Notes under the pieces: generated by a model | Seen by the model: the letters and a program-made list of their open reading frames with translations, nothing else | The model's database searches: none | Told to the model about the DNA's origin: nothing | Program-made: the position numbers and the translations under genes | Source: Sphingomonas sp. | GTDB lineage: Bacteria > Pseudomonadota > Alphaproteobacteria > Sphingomonadales > Sphingomonadaceae | Direction: 5' to 3' | NCBI RefSeq assembly: GCF_030145815.1 | Contig: NZ_JAIXHL010000007.1 | Coordinates: 119,970-183,969, forward strand | DNA length: 64,000 nt | In this document: positions 48,381 through 57,582 of the stretch, in pieces | How the letters are laid out: each line of letters begins with the position of its first letter | How positions within the stretch are numbered: the first letter of the stretch is position 1

Positions 48381-50081
48381 ATGATTATCGGTATCGACCT
48401 CGGCACCACGAACAGTGCCGCGGCGGTCTTTCGCGACGGGGCGGCGGAGCTGATCCCCAACCGGCTCGGCCATTTCCTCACCCCCTCGGCGGTCAGCATC
48501 GACGCCAATGGCGACGTCATTACCGGCCTGGCCGCGCGCGAGCGAATGGCGAGCCACCCCGACGCGACGGTGACGGCGTTCAAACGCTATATGGGCACGC
48601 AGCGCACGACCAAGCTGGGCAAGCGCAGCTTCGCGCCGGAGGAACTGTCCGCGCTGGTGCTCCGCAGCCTGAAGGCCGATGCCGAGGCGTTTCTGGGGCA
48701 GGAAGTAACCGAGGCGGTGATCACCGTCCCCGCCTATTTCAACGACAAGCAGCGCAAGGCGACGCACCGCGCGGGCGAACTGGCCGGGCTGAAGGTCGAG
48801 CGGCTGGTCAACGAACCGACCGCCGCCGCGCTCGCCTATGGCATCCACCAGCTGGCCGACGAATCGCGTTTCCTGGTGTTCGACTTGGGCGGGGGCACGT
48901 TCGACGTGTCGATCGTCGAGATTTTCGAAGGGATCATCGAAGTCCGCGCCTCGACCGGCGACAATCATCTGGGCGGGGAGGATTTCAACGAGTTGCTGGT
49001 CGGCCTGATGCGCGACGCGCATGCGGACGCGTTTGGCAATGCCGGGCGTGGCGACGACGCGCTGCACCAGAAGCTGCGCGAAGCCGCCGAACGCGCGCGC
49101 CGGGCGCTGAGCAGCGCGGGTGAGGCCGAGATGCGGATCGTGTGGAACGATGCCGAGTATCGCCACACCGTCACCGCCGCCGCGTTCGAGGAGGCGGCCA
49201 AGCCGTTGATCGACCGGCTGCGCGAACCCGTCCTCCGATCGATGCGCGATTCGGGGATCAAGAGCGCGGAACTGAGCGAGATCATCCTGATCGGCGGTGC
49301 GACGCGGATGCCGCTGGTGCGCAGCGCGGTGACGCGGATGTTCGGCCGCTTCCCCAATGCGACGGTCAATCCGGACGAAGCCGTCGCGCTGGGCGCGGCG
49401 GTGCAGGCGGGACTGAAGTCGCGCGATTCGGCGCTGAAGGAAGTCGTGGTCACCGATGTCTGCCCCTATTCGCTGGGCGTCGGCGTGGCGCGGCGGCTGC
49501 CCGGCGGCGGGATCGAGGATGGGCTGTTCGCTCCGATCATCGAACGCGGCACCGTCATTCCCGCGAGCCGCGAGCATCGTTTCAGCACGATGCACAATAA
49601 CCAGACCGTGGTCGAATTCGGCATCTATCAGGGCGAAGCGCGGCTCGTGCGCGACAATGTCGAGATCGGCAATACCAAGGTTACGGTGCCGCGCGCGCCG
49701 GCGGGGCAGGCGATCGACGTGCGCTTTTCCTACGACGTGTCGGGGCTGCTGGAAGTCGATATTCTGGTGCCCGAAACGGGCCAGCGGGTCAGCCTGACGA
49801 TCAACGACGGCAATGTCGCCGATCCGGCCGCGCTGGAAAAGGCGCGGGCGGCGCTGGCGGGCCTGAAGGTGCATCCGCGCGACGAGGCGGAGAACAAGGC
49901 GGCGATCGCGCGCGGCGAGAAATGCTTCGAGAACTTCCTGGGCGAGCAGCGTTACTGGGTGGACGAAGTGATGTCGCGCTTCATGGCCGCGCTGGAGACG
50001 CAGGACCCGCGCGTGATCGAAACCGCGCGCAAGGAACTTCACGCCGCGCTCGACCAGCTTGAGGGCGAGACCTTTCTGTGA
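48381..50081 (+). CDS. hscC: HscC-type Hsp70 chaperone
   Basis: The 566-residue protein is an Hsp70 shorter than DnaK (about 640). The ATPase domain is complete: GIDLGTTNSAAAVF (4-17), VPAYFNDKQRKATHRAGELAGL, NEPTAAALAYG and VFDLGGGTFDVS, then ILIGGATRMPLVR. The substrate domain begins after VCPYSLGVGVARRLPGG and lacks the long DnaK lid. This matches HscC, which in E. coli works with the J-like proteins DjlB/DjlC and affects RNA polymerase sigma factor. Its stop overlaps the J-like gene as GTGA, a direct functional pair. Confidence 0.93.
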   Translation: MIIGIDLGTTNSAAAVFRDGAAELIPNRLGHFLTPSAVSIDANGDVITGLAARERMASHPDATVTAFKRYMGTQRTTKLGKRSFAPEELSALVLRSLKADAEAFLGQEVTEAVITVPAYFNDKQRKATHRAGELAGLKVERLVNEPTAAALAYGIHQLADESRFLVFDLGGGTFDVSIVEIFEGIIEVRASTGDNHLGGEDFNELLVGLMRDAHADAFGNAGRGDDALHQKLREAAERARRALSSAGEAEMRIVWNDAEYRHTVTAAAFEEAAKPLIDRLREPVLRSMRDSGIKSAELSEIILIGGATRMPLVRSAVTRMFGRFPNATVNPDEAVALGAAVQAGLKSRDSALKEVVVTDVCPYSLGVGVARRLPGGGIEDGLFAPIIERGTVIPASREHRFSTMHNNQTVVEFGIYQGEARLVRDNVEIGNTKVTVPRAPAGQAIDVRFSYDVSGLLEVDILVPETGQRVSLTINDGNVADPAALEKARAALAGLKVHPRDEAENKAAIARGEKCFENFLGEQRYWVDEVMSRFMAALETQDPRVIETARKELHAALDQLEGETFL

Positions 50082-52354
50082 GGCAATGGTGGCGCGTGCT
50101 GGGCGTTCCGCGCGGCAGCGACCGCGCGACCGTCCGCCGTGCCTATGCCGCCAAGCTGAAGGTCACCAATCCCGAAGATGACGCCGCCGGCTTCAAGGAA
50201 TTGCGTGCGGCTTACGAAGAGGCGCTGCGCTGGGTCGATTACCAGCAGTTCGATGATTGGGACGATGAAGAGGACGACGCGGCAACGGAGGCTGCGCGCG
50301 CCGGGCTGACATTGACCCCGATTTGGGAGGAGATCGCGCCCGACGGCGATGCGCTGCCCGAGGCGGAGCCGCTGCCGCCCCCGGAGCCTGACCCGCTGGA
50401 GGTCGAGCGCGCGGCGGATGCGGCGGAGTTCGAGCGGCGCTTTGCCGAACTGGAAGCGGGGCTGCGCGGGCCGTGGTTCAAGGATCGCGACGGCATTCGC
50501 GCCGCGTTCGACGCTGTGATGGCGGCCCCGGCACTGATCGAACTCGATCGGCGTGCCTATGCCGAATACCGGATCGCCGCGCTGATCGCCGATACCATTC
50601 CGCGCAGCGACGCGATCCTGCGCGAAGCGATGGCGGCGTTCGGCTGGGAGGGGGAGGGTAATCACCCGCACGCCGTGTGGGCGTTGCGTGCGCGGCTGGA
50701 CGAATGGCGGCTGATCGCGTCGTTCGGGCGCGGTCATGCGCTGGCGCGGGGCTGGCGTGCACTGATCGATGGCAAGTCGCCCAACTGGCTGCGGCGGCTG
50801 CGCGCGCTGCGTCCCGGAACGGCGGGGCAGGTGCGCCAGCTATTCGATCTGGCCGATTACGACGTGCCCGGGATTGCGCACAGCTTTCACCCCAAGGCGG
50901 TGGAATGGTGGCGCGCGCATCTCGACGCGCCGCGTTTCGGGTCGGTCGAGGTGGCATTGCTGCTGCTGGGCGGGGTGGTGGCGGCGCTGTTTGCGGTGCT
51001 GGGCGCGACGCCGACGGTGCGGTTATGGGGTGCGGTGGGCGCAGGCGCTGGCGGCCTTGTCCTGTCGCTGGCGCATTGGCGGTTCGTCACGCCGATGCGC
51101 TGGCGCGCGGCGCGGCAGGGGGTGGTGCGGTCGCGCGGTGCCGGCTGGCGGCTGGGCCTGTGGCTGGTCCTCACCGCGGCCGCGATCGGCGCGCCGGCGA
51201 CGCCGTGGATTGCGGGCGGGTTGGGGGCGGCGTTCCTGATCCTGGCGATCACGATCTTCGTGCTCGACAGCGCGGAGGAGATTGCTGGCCTGAGCTGGCA
51301 GCGGATGGTGATGCTGGCGATTGCCGGTGCGTTCATCGGGCCGGCATTTTTCGCGATGAACGTGGGGGAACAGGCGCTGACGTTGTTGTTCGGCCTGTCC
51401 GCCGGCATCGTCGGATTGTCGGCGCGGGACGCCATCGCGCGGGTGATCGCGTCGCGCCCGGTGCTGATTGCGCTCGGCATCATGGTCGCGCTGATCGTCG
51501 GCGCGATCGTGCGCAGCGACTGGATCCCCGACACGCCGCTGATCCCCTGGGGCGCGGCGGCGGGGACGTCGCTGGTGCTGATGAGCGGGCTGCGCGCAGG
51601 CGATCCCGACGGGCGCGGCAGCGGCGTCGCGGCGCTGGCGAACATGCTGCTATGGGCGATCGTCATCGTCGCCGCGGTCATGTCCGCGCCGGAGCGGGAG
51701 AAGACTGGCGCGCTTCCGGTGCCGATTTCGGTCGTGCCGGCCGATCCGATGAAGGCGCTGGAAGCGTCCGAGCCGGGGTTCCGCGCGCTCAAGGCCGGCA
51801 ATCCGAAGCTCTATGAAGAGGTCGCGGCGATCCGGAAGGACATGGCCGTCGGCACGCGCAAGCATGACGAGGGCTATCGTGCGATCGATGCGCTGGTGAA
51901 CACCGCCTATCAGAAGCGGCTACCGCTGGTCGGGTCGGCGCTGATCGCGGCGGAGATGGACATTCGCCTCGCCCGGGCGCGCGAGTTGCGCAAGGCGGAC
52001 GTACGTGCCTGTGCCGGGGAGCGTGACATCGAGGGTAACGTGCTGAGCCGGGAGTTTCGTCAGCGGCACTATGCCCATGCGCTGGAGGTGGCGGGCGCGC
52101 CGCTGCTGGTGTTGCGCGAGCTGAGCAAGGGCCGTGAGGTGCCGCTGATGGAGCTGTTGCAGACGGCGACCAATGGCGACATCGCGGCCGCAAACAAGCT
52201 GGCAGACGCGCTGGAGGGCAAGGACGCGACGGCCAAATGCGACGCGCGGATCGTGATGCTGGAGGCGCTGGTGGCTTTGGACGATATCGACATCGCCCGG
52301 ACGATGCGGACGGCGCTGACGCAGCGGGCAAAGGCCAAGGCCGAGAAGAAGTAA
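50078..52354 (+). CDS. Membrane J-like protein, partner of HscC
   Basis: The 758-residue protein begins with a J-like domain, WWRVLGVPRGSDRATVRRAYAAKLKVTNPEDDAAGFKELRAAYEEAL (4-50). At the position of the canonical HPD tripeptide it reads N-P-E, as in DjlB/DjlC-type partners of HscC, so it may be specific for HscC. A middle soluble region (about 100-290) is followed by 8-10 hydrophobic helices (about 295-540) and a C-terminal soluble domain with two Cys (VRACAGE, AKCDARI). The start is GTG 50078, overlapping the hscC TGA. The gene ends just before a terminator hairpin. Confidence 0.85.
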   Translation: MRQWWRVLGVPRGSDRATVRRAYAAKLKVTNPEDDAAGFKELRAAYEEALRWVDYQQFDDWDDEEDDAATEAARAGLTLTPIWEEIAPDGDALPEAEPLPPPEPDPLEVERAADAAEFERRFAELEAGLRGPWFKDRDGIRAAFDAVMAAPALIELDRRAYAEYRIAALIADTIPRSDAILREAMAAFGWEGEGNHPHAVWALRARLDEWRLIASFGRGHALARGWRALIDGKSPNWLRRLRALRPGTAGQVRQLFDLADYDVPGIAHSFHPKAVEWWRAHLDAPRFGSVEVALLLLGGVVAALFAVLGATPTVRLWGAVGAGAGGLVLSLAHWRFVTPMRWRAARQGVVRSRGAGWRLGLWLVLTAAAIGAPATPWIAGGLGAAFLILAITIFVLDSAEEIAGLSWQRMVMLAIAGAFIGPAFFAMNVGEQALTLLFGLSAGIVGLSARDAIARVIASRPVLIALGIMVALIVGAIVRSDWIPDTPLIPWGAAAGTSLVLMSGLRAGDPDGRGSGVAALANMLLWAIVIVAAVMSAPEREKTGALPVPISVVPADPMKALEASEPGFRALKAGNPKLYEEVAAIRKDMAVGTRKHDEGYRAIDALVNTAYQKRLPLVGSALIAAEMDIRLARARELRKADVRACAGERDIEGNVLSREFRQRHYAHALEVAGAPLLVLRELSKGREVPLMELLQTATNGDIAAANKLADALEGKDATAKCDARIVMLEALVALDDIDIARTMRTALTQRAKAKAEKK

Positions 52355-52361
52355 GCCCGTG

Positions 52362-52385
52362 ATCCTCCCCCTTGCGGGGGAGGAT
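52362..52385. terminator. Hairpin between the J-like and ftsH genes
   Basis: ATCCTCCCCC (52362-52371) and GGGGGAGGAT (52376-52385) pair perfectly around TTGC. It fills the 37 bp between two convergent genes and so is probably a bidirectional terminator. The sequence is the same hairpin class as the outer arms at 7397-7525. Confidence 0.65.
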
Positions 52386-52391
52386 AGTCCG

Positions 52392-54350
52392 TTACGCCCC
52401 CTGCGGGGCCGGGTTGCCGAACGGGCCCTTGGGGCGGCGGGTCTTGGGGATCGAGGTTCCCGCGACACCGACCGGGCCCTTGATCGTCGACGGATCGGGG
52501 CGCCCGATATCGCCGTCGCTCAGCAGCTTCTTGATCTCGTCGCCCGACAGCGTCTCATATTCGAGCAGCGCGCCGGCCAGCTGGTGCAGCTGGTCGATAT
52601 GCTCGGTCAGCACATCGCGCGCACGCTTGAGGCCGCCTTCGACCGTCGCCTTGATCTCGTGATCGATCAGCTGCTGGGTCTCGTTCGACATGTGCCGCGG
52701 CTGCGAGGCCGAATAGCCGAGGAAGCTTTCGCCCTCGGGCTGCGAATATTCGACCGGGCCAAGCTTGTCGGACATGCCCCACTTCGTGATCATGTCGCGG
52801 GCAAGGCCGGTGGCGTACTGGATGTCGCCGCTCGCGCCCGACGAGACCTTGTCATAGCCGAAGATGATCTCTTCGGCGACGCGCCCGCCCATGGCGACGG
52901 CGAGGTTCGCGTACATCTTGTCGCGGTGATAGCTGTAGCTGTCACGCTCCGGCAGGCGCATGACCATGCCCAGCGCGCGGCCGCGCGGGATGATCGTCGC
53001 CTTGTGGATCGGGTCCGATGCCGGTTCGTGCAGCGACACGATCGCGTGACCGGCCTCGTGATAGGCGGTCATCCGCTTCTCATCGTCGGTCATCACCATC
53101 GAACGCCGCTCGGCCCCCATCATCACCTTGTCCTTGGCATCCTCGAACTCGCTCATCGCGACGAGGCGCTTGCCCTTGCGCGCCGCCATCAGCGCGGCTT
53201 CGTTGACGAGGTTGGCAAGGTCGGCGCCCGAGAAGCCGGGCGTGCCGCGCGCGATGGTGCGGGCATCGACGTCGGGCGCCAGCGGCACCTTCTTCATATG
53301 GACCTGCAGGATCTTCACGCGGCCTTCGATATCCGGGCGCGGCACGACGACCTGACGATCGAAGCGGCCCGGACGCAGCAGCGCGGGATCGAGCACGTCG
53401 GGGCGGTTGGTCGCCGCGACGATGATGATGCCTTCATTGGCTTCAAAGCCGTCCATCTCGACCAGCAGCTGGTTCAGCGTCTGCTCGCGCTCGTCATTGC
53501 CATTGCCGAGGCCTGCGCCGCGATGGCGGCCGACCGCGTCGATTTCGTCGATGAAGACGATGCAAGGGGCGCTCTTCTTGGCCTGTTCGAACATGTCGCG
53601 TACGCGGCTTGCGCCGACGCCGACGAACATTTCGACGAAATCCGAGCCGGAGATGGTGAAGAACGGCACGCCCGCCTCACCCGCGATCGCGCGGGCGAGC
53701 AATGTCTTGCCGGTGCCGGGCGAGCCGACCAGCAGCGCGCCCTTCGGGATCTTGCCGCCAAGGCGGGCGAATTTGGTCGGGTCCTTGAGGAATTCGACGA
53801 CCTCTTCCAGCTCTTCGCGCGCCTCGTCGATGCCGGCAACGTCGTCGAACGTGACCTTGCCTTCCTTCTGGGTCAGCAGCTTGGCGCGCGACTTGCCAAA
53901 GCCCATCGCGCCCGAGCCGGAGCCCTTCTGCATCTGGCGCAGCACGAAGAAGGCGATGCCGAGGAACAACAGGAACGGCAGCGCCTGGACCAGCACATAT
54001 TGCCAGATCGACGGGCCTTCTTCCGGCCGCGCGCTGATCGTCACGCCCTGCTTGCGCAGCGTCGGGATCAGTTCGGGATTGGGAACGGCATTGGTGCGAA
54101 ACTTCGCGTCGCTGGTCAGCGTGCCGGTGATGACGTTGCCCGCGACATTGACCTCCTTGACCTTGCCCTGTTCGACATTGTCGAGGAATTCCGAATAGGC
54201 GATCGTCGTGCCGGTCGCCGCGCTGTTGGGCATGCCCATCATGTTCACGAACAGCGCCAGCGCGGCGAGGATGCCGACCCACACCAGCAGGCTTTTCATC
54301 CACGGATTGCCGTTATTCTCAGGGCCGGGAGTCTTGTTGTCGTCGCTCAT
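52392..54350 (-). CDS. ftsH: ATP-dependent zinc metalloprotease FtsH
   Basis: FtsH degrades damaged membrane proteins and regulators such as LpxC or sigma-32. The 652-residue protein has two membrane helices (about 20-37 and 118-138) around a periplasmic domain, an AAA+ module with Walker A GSPGTGKT (209-216), Walker B IVFIDEID (264-271), SRH region RPGRFDRQ (326-333), and the protease site HEAGH (431-435). It ends with a Pro-rich tail, rare in shorter orthologues. It follows tilS (69 bp gap), a conserved pairing. Confidence 0.97.
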   Translation of the reverse strand: MSDDNKTPGPENNGNPWMKSLLVWVGILAALALFVNMMGMPNSAATGTTIAYSEFLDNVEQGKVKEVNVAGNVITGTLTSDAKFRTNAVPNPELIPTLRKQGVTISARPEEGPSIWQYVLVQALPFLLFLGIAFFVLRQMQKGSGSGAMGFGKSRAKLLTQKEGKVTFDDVAGIDEAREELEEVVEFLKDPTKFARLGGKIPKGALLVGSPGTGKTLLARAIAGEAGVPFFTISGSDFVEMFVGVGASRVRDMFEQAKKSAPCIVFIDEIDAVGRHRGAGLGNGNDEREQTLNQLLVEMDGFEANEGIIIVAATNRPDVLDPALLRPGRFDRQVVVPRPDIEGRVKILQVHMKKVPLAPDVDARTIARGTPGFSGADLANLVNEAALMAARKGKRLVAMSEFEDAKDKVMMGAERRSMVMTDDEKRMTAYHEAGHAIVSLHEPASDPIHKATIIPRGRALGMVMRLPERDSYSYHRDKMYANLAVAMGGRVAEEIIFGYDKVSSGASGDIQYATGLARDMITKWGMSDKLGPVEYSQPEGESFLGYSASQPRHMSNETQQLIDHEIKATVEGGLKRARDVLTEHIDQLHQLAGALLEYETLSGDEIKKLLSDGDIGRPDPSTIKGPVGVAGTSIPKTRRPKGPFGNPAPQGA

Positions 54351-54419
54351 GGGTCGAATGCACCTTCCTCAGCGCACAAGATAGGCGGTCGCAGGTTAAT
54401 GGCAATGGAACAGCTTCGA

Positions 54420-55508
54420 TCAGAGTGATCGACGCGGCGGAGCGGGGCGGAAGTGCCAGATTTCGCCTTTAGCCTGCGCCAGAACCCCGGCCTGGGTGGC
54501 GGAGGACCCGGCGTCGAGTGCGTCGAGCAGGGATTCGATGTTGGTCGAATCGCCCCAATTGCCCTCGGTTACCCCGTCGATCAGGCGGACATAGCCGATC
54601 GCTTCGCGCGCCAGCCTCCGCCGCAGCTCGCGGGGCAGCCCGCTCATGTCGATGTGCCGCTCCGAAACACCGCTGGGCAGCGTCCGCTCACGCCCGATCC
54701 AGTCCATCATCGCGGCCAGAGCGGCATCGTTCTCCCCGCAAATCCGCGCGGATCGCGCCAGCGCAACCGGATCGAGCCACGGGTTCTGCGCAAGCAGCTG
54801 TCGCATCCGAACGCGGTCGAACCGGTCGTCCGCATTGCTCGGGTCATCGACAAACGGGATTGCGGCCTGCTCGGCAATTGCGCGCAGTTCGGCGCGCCGC
54901 CAGTCGAGCAAGGGGCGCACGACCGCAACGCCGTCGACATCCGCAACTGCCGCCACGCCGGCTTTCGGATAGCCCTTGCGCCACCGCTGCCGTTCCCAGC
55001 GCCATTGCGTGCGGATACCGCCCAGCCCTCCGGGACCCGATCCACGTCGCGCGCGCATGAGAAACGTCTCAGCCTGATCGTCGCAATGATGCGCGGTCAG
55101 CAGCGCGTGCGCACCCGTTTCGATGGCCCATTGGCCGAGCAGATCGTAGCGCAGATGGCGCGCATCGGCCTGCACATTGGATCGGAAGATGCGCCGCGGG
55201 GGCTGGAGCGTCGCGTGGGGAATGCCAGCTGTCGCGCACCAATCGGCGACCATCTGCGCTTCATCGGCACTAGCGGCTCGCAACCGGTGATCGACCGTCG
55301 CCGCCGCAATGCGTCCGGGAAACGCCGCGCTGGCCAAGGTGAGCATGGCCATGCTGTCGGGGCCGCCAGAAACCGCGAGTGCCAGCGTCCCATCAACCGG
55401 CTTTCCGAGCGCCGCCTCCAGATCGCGCCGAAACCGCTCGACCCACACCGGATCGAGCGGGTTCAGCGCGTCAGCGGCACTTGCTGGCGGAACGGCCGGT
55501 GGCGACAT
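54420..55508 (-). CDS. tilS: tRNA(Ile)-lysidine synthase
   Basis: TilS attaches lysine to C34 of tRNA-Ile(CAU) so that it reads AUA; it is essential. The 362-residue protein has the PP-loop SGGPDS (47-52), VDHRLRAASADEAQMV, TAHHCDDQAETFLMR and PLLDWRRAELRAIAEQ, with the N-terminal ATPase domain complete. The C-terminal substrate-binding domains present in the E. coli enzyme are shortened, as in other alphaproteobacteria. The ATG at 55508 overlaps cpoB by 38 bp; a GTG at 55448 would avoid this but has no better ribosome binding site. Confidence 0.94.
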   Translation of the reverse strand: MSPPAVPPASAADALNPLDPVWVERFRRDLEAALGKPVDGTLALAVSGGPDSMAMLTLASAAFPGRIAAATVDHRLRAASADEAQMVADWCATAGIPHATLQPPRRIFRSNVQADARHLRYDLLGQWAIETGAHALLTAHHCDDQAETFLMRARRGSGPGGLGGIRTQWRWERQRWRKGYPKAGVAAVADVDGVAVVRPLLDWRRAELRAIAEQAAIPFVDDPSNADDRFDRVRMRQLLAQNPWLDPVALARSARICGENDAALAAMMDWIGRERTLPSGVSERHIDMSGLPRELRRRLAREAIGYVRLIDGVTEGNWGDSTNIESLLDALDAGSSATQAGVLAQAKGEIWHFRPAPPRRSL

Positions 55509-56424
55509 CCATCTTCATCGCTTCGGAGAGGCGGTCGCCATAGACCTGGGTCAGTTCGTCATAGACCTTGCAGACCTCGCTCGCCGGCTTCTTCATCTTC
55601 ACCAGCGCTTGCGCCAGGTAATAGAGCGAGTCCGGCGCGCGCTCGCCATTGGGCATCTTCTGATAGTTTTCGAAGAAGGCGGTCGCGGCGAGCGCGGGCT
55701 TGCCCTGATCGAGCAGCGCGCGGCCGAGCAAATTCTGGGCATAGCTGGCGCGGCGATGCTTGGGATGCTTCTGCACCACGCTGCGCAGTTCGACGATCGC
55801 CTTGTCATATTGCTTGGCCTGCCACAGGCGGAAGCCATAGGTGTAGCTGTCTTCCGCTGCATCGCCCGTGCTCGGGCGCTCGATCCCTGGAACCGGCGCG
55901 GTCGGCGTGCTGGTCGTCGGGGCAGGCGTGGTCGGACGCGGCGTCGTGGGACGCGGGGCGGGGGTCGGTGCCGGCGTCGTGCCGATGCCGGTGACCGGGG
56001 CGTTGCCGCCGACCGCCGACGCGCCATCCTCCAGCGCCTTCAACCGCGCATCGGTCGAGCGCTTATAGGCGGTGAACGCCTCTTCCAGCTGGCGCAGGCG
56101 ATACTGGTTCTGCTCGATCTGCCCGGTCAGTGCGGATTGCTGGGATTCAAGCGCACTGACGCGCGCGGTAAGGTCGCTGACCACGCCGCTCGCGGGGATG
56201 CCGGGCGCAGGGCTGCTGCGGTCGGGGGTGGTGATCTGCGGCTCGACCGTCTGACCGGCTCCGCCCGGAAACACCTTGCGCTGCACCGCGCGCATCTCGC
56301 GCTCCAGCCGGTCGACCCGGCCCTCGATCCCGTCGCGGCTGGTTTGTGCCGCCACCGGCATGGCGATCGACGCCATCCCCGCCAGCACCACCGCCATCGC
56401 CGCACTCTTGTTCAGAAACCGCAT
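55471..56424 (-). CDS. cpoB: Tol-Pal system protein CpoB (YbgF)
   Basis: CpoB links the Tol-Pal machine with PBP1B at the septum. The 317-residue periplasmic protein has a signal peptide (about 1-27), a trimeric coiled coil with VDRLEREMRAVQRKVF and LTARVSALESQQSALTGQIEQNQYRLRQLEE, a Thr/Pro-rich linker (about 150-185), and C-terminal TPR repeats (DAAEDSYTYGFRLWQAKQYDKAIVELRSVVQKHP and following). ATG 56424 is preceded by GGGGAATG. No tol-pal genes are next to it, which differs from many proteobacteria; here it is linked to rodZ and tilS. Confidence 0.92.
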   Translation of the reverse strand: MRFLNKSAAMAVVLAGMASIAMPVAAQTSRDGIEGRVDRLEREMRAVQRKVFPGGAGQTVEPQITTPDRSSPAPGIPASGVVSDLTARVSALESQQSALTGQIEQNQYRLRQLEEAFTAYKRSTDARLKALEDGASAVGGNAPVTGIGTTPAPTPAPRPTTPRPTTPAPTTSTPTAPVPGIERPSTGDAAEDSYTYGFRLWQAKQYDKAIVELRSVVQKHPKHRRASYAQNLLGRALLDQGKPALAATAFFENYQKMPNGERAPDSLYYLAQALVKMKKPASEVCKVYDELTQVYGDRLSEAMKMDVATGRSASKCR

Positions 56425-56500
56425 GTCATTCCCCACCCGCGTACGCTTCGCTCAACTCGTTATAGCATCATTTACTGTGTTGCCGATGCTGACCCCAGCC

Positions 56501-57481
56501 TTAAGCACCCGGCCCGTCCGCGGGTGCCGGTGTCGCGATCGGCTGTACCACCGGAGAGGGCGGCGCGAAGGAAGGTTGCGCCGTCGGGGTGCGGGTCGGG
56601 CTCGGACGGGGTGTCGGCGTGCGCGTCGTGGCCGGCGCCCGGGTTGCCGCAGCGCCCTGTGGCCGCGTCGCGGCTGGCGCTGGTGTCGCCGTCGCCGTCG
56701 CGGCAGGGGTCGGCTGACCGCGCATGCGCAGCGCGTCGGCGCTGATCGGCACATCCTTGATCGCGACGCCCGGACGGCCGAGCGGTTCCACCGCGACCCC
56801 GTCGATCGTCACCTGTACCGCCTCCGGCCGCCCGACATTGATCATCGGACCATTGGCATCGGCAGGCACGTCATAGCGCTCACCGATCGTCATTTCCTTT
56901 TCGAACAGGCGCGCACCCGTCGCGTCATAGATGCGCAGCCACACCGGTTGCTGCGCGATCAGCGTGACCTGCCCGCCGGTCGTGGGCGGCGCAGCCTCGG
57001 TCGGTGCAGCGTCGGGCGTGGCGAGCGCGGTCGGCGTCGGTTCGGGTGCAGCGCTGGTGCCGCCGCGGAACAGGTCGGTGCCATACCACAGGCCGACGGC
57101 GGCGAGCAGCAGGATCGCCACGATCGCGCCGCCCCAGGCCAGCGCGCTCGGCGGTTCGCGCACCGGATCTTCCGGGTCATAGCTTTCATAGACTTCGCGC
57201 GCGGCAAAGGTCGATGCCGTCTCGTCGCGCAGCTCGCGGGCCAGGGCGACCTCATCCGCGCCGACTGCGCGCGCATAGGCCTTAACGAAGCCGATCGCAT
57301 AGGTGGTCGAAGGCAGGCCTGAATAGTCCGACGCCTCGATCGCCGCGAGATGGCGCAGCGGCACGCGCGTGCGCGCAGCGACATCGGACAATTCCAGCCC
57401 CTGCGCCAGACGCGCGTCGCGCAGCTTCTCCCCGACCTTCACCGGAAACAGGTTCGGGGTGTCGCCCGGTTCGCCGTCCAT
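56501..57481 (-). CDS. rodZ: RodZ-like cytoskeletal protein
   Basis: RodZ ties MreB filaments to the inner membrane and helps set cell shape. The 326-residue protein has an N-terminal helix-turn-helix domain (GEKLRDARLAQGLELSDVAARTRVPLRHLAAIEASDY, 17-53), a single membrane helix (about 113-131), a Thr/Pro/Ala linker, and the periplasmic DUF4115 domain with QVTLIAQQPVWLRIYDATGARLFEKEM and YDVPADANG. The last 70 residues are a disordered Ala/Thr/Pro/Arg tail, longer than usual. It lies 101 bp after ptsP. Confidence 0.92.
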   Translation of the reverse strand: MDGEPGDTPNLFPVKVGEKLRDARLAQGLELSDVAARTRVPLRHLAAIEASDYSGLPSTTYAIGFVKAYARAVGADEVALARELRDETASTFAAREVYESYDPEDPVREPPSALAWGGAIVAILLLAAVGLWYGTDLFRGGTSAAPEPTPTALATPDAAPTEAAPPTTGGQVTLIAQQPVWLRIYDATGARLFEKEMTIGERYDVPADANGPMINVGRPEAVQVTIDGVAVEPLGRPGVAIKDVPISADALRMRGQPTPAATATATPAPAATRPQGAAATRAPATTRTPTPRPSPTRTPTAQPSFAPPSPVVQPIATPAPADGPGA

Positions 57482-57582
57482 TCAATTCCCTCCGGTGCCT
57501 TTGCGTCGCGCCTTGCTGCATTCCTTAAAGGAGTGTCAACGTGCGCACTACCTGAAATGCCGACATGCGTCGGGCTTTTGCG

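Noticed and set aside
48345..50042. 565-codon open frame opposite hscC
   Set aside because: Antisense shadow; the plus strand encodes complete Hsp70 motifs.
52359..54428. 689-codon open frame opposite ftsH
   Set aside because: Antisense shadow; the minus strand has Walker and HEAGH motifs.
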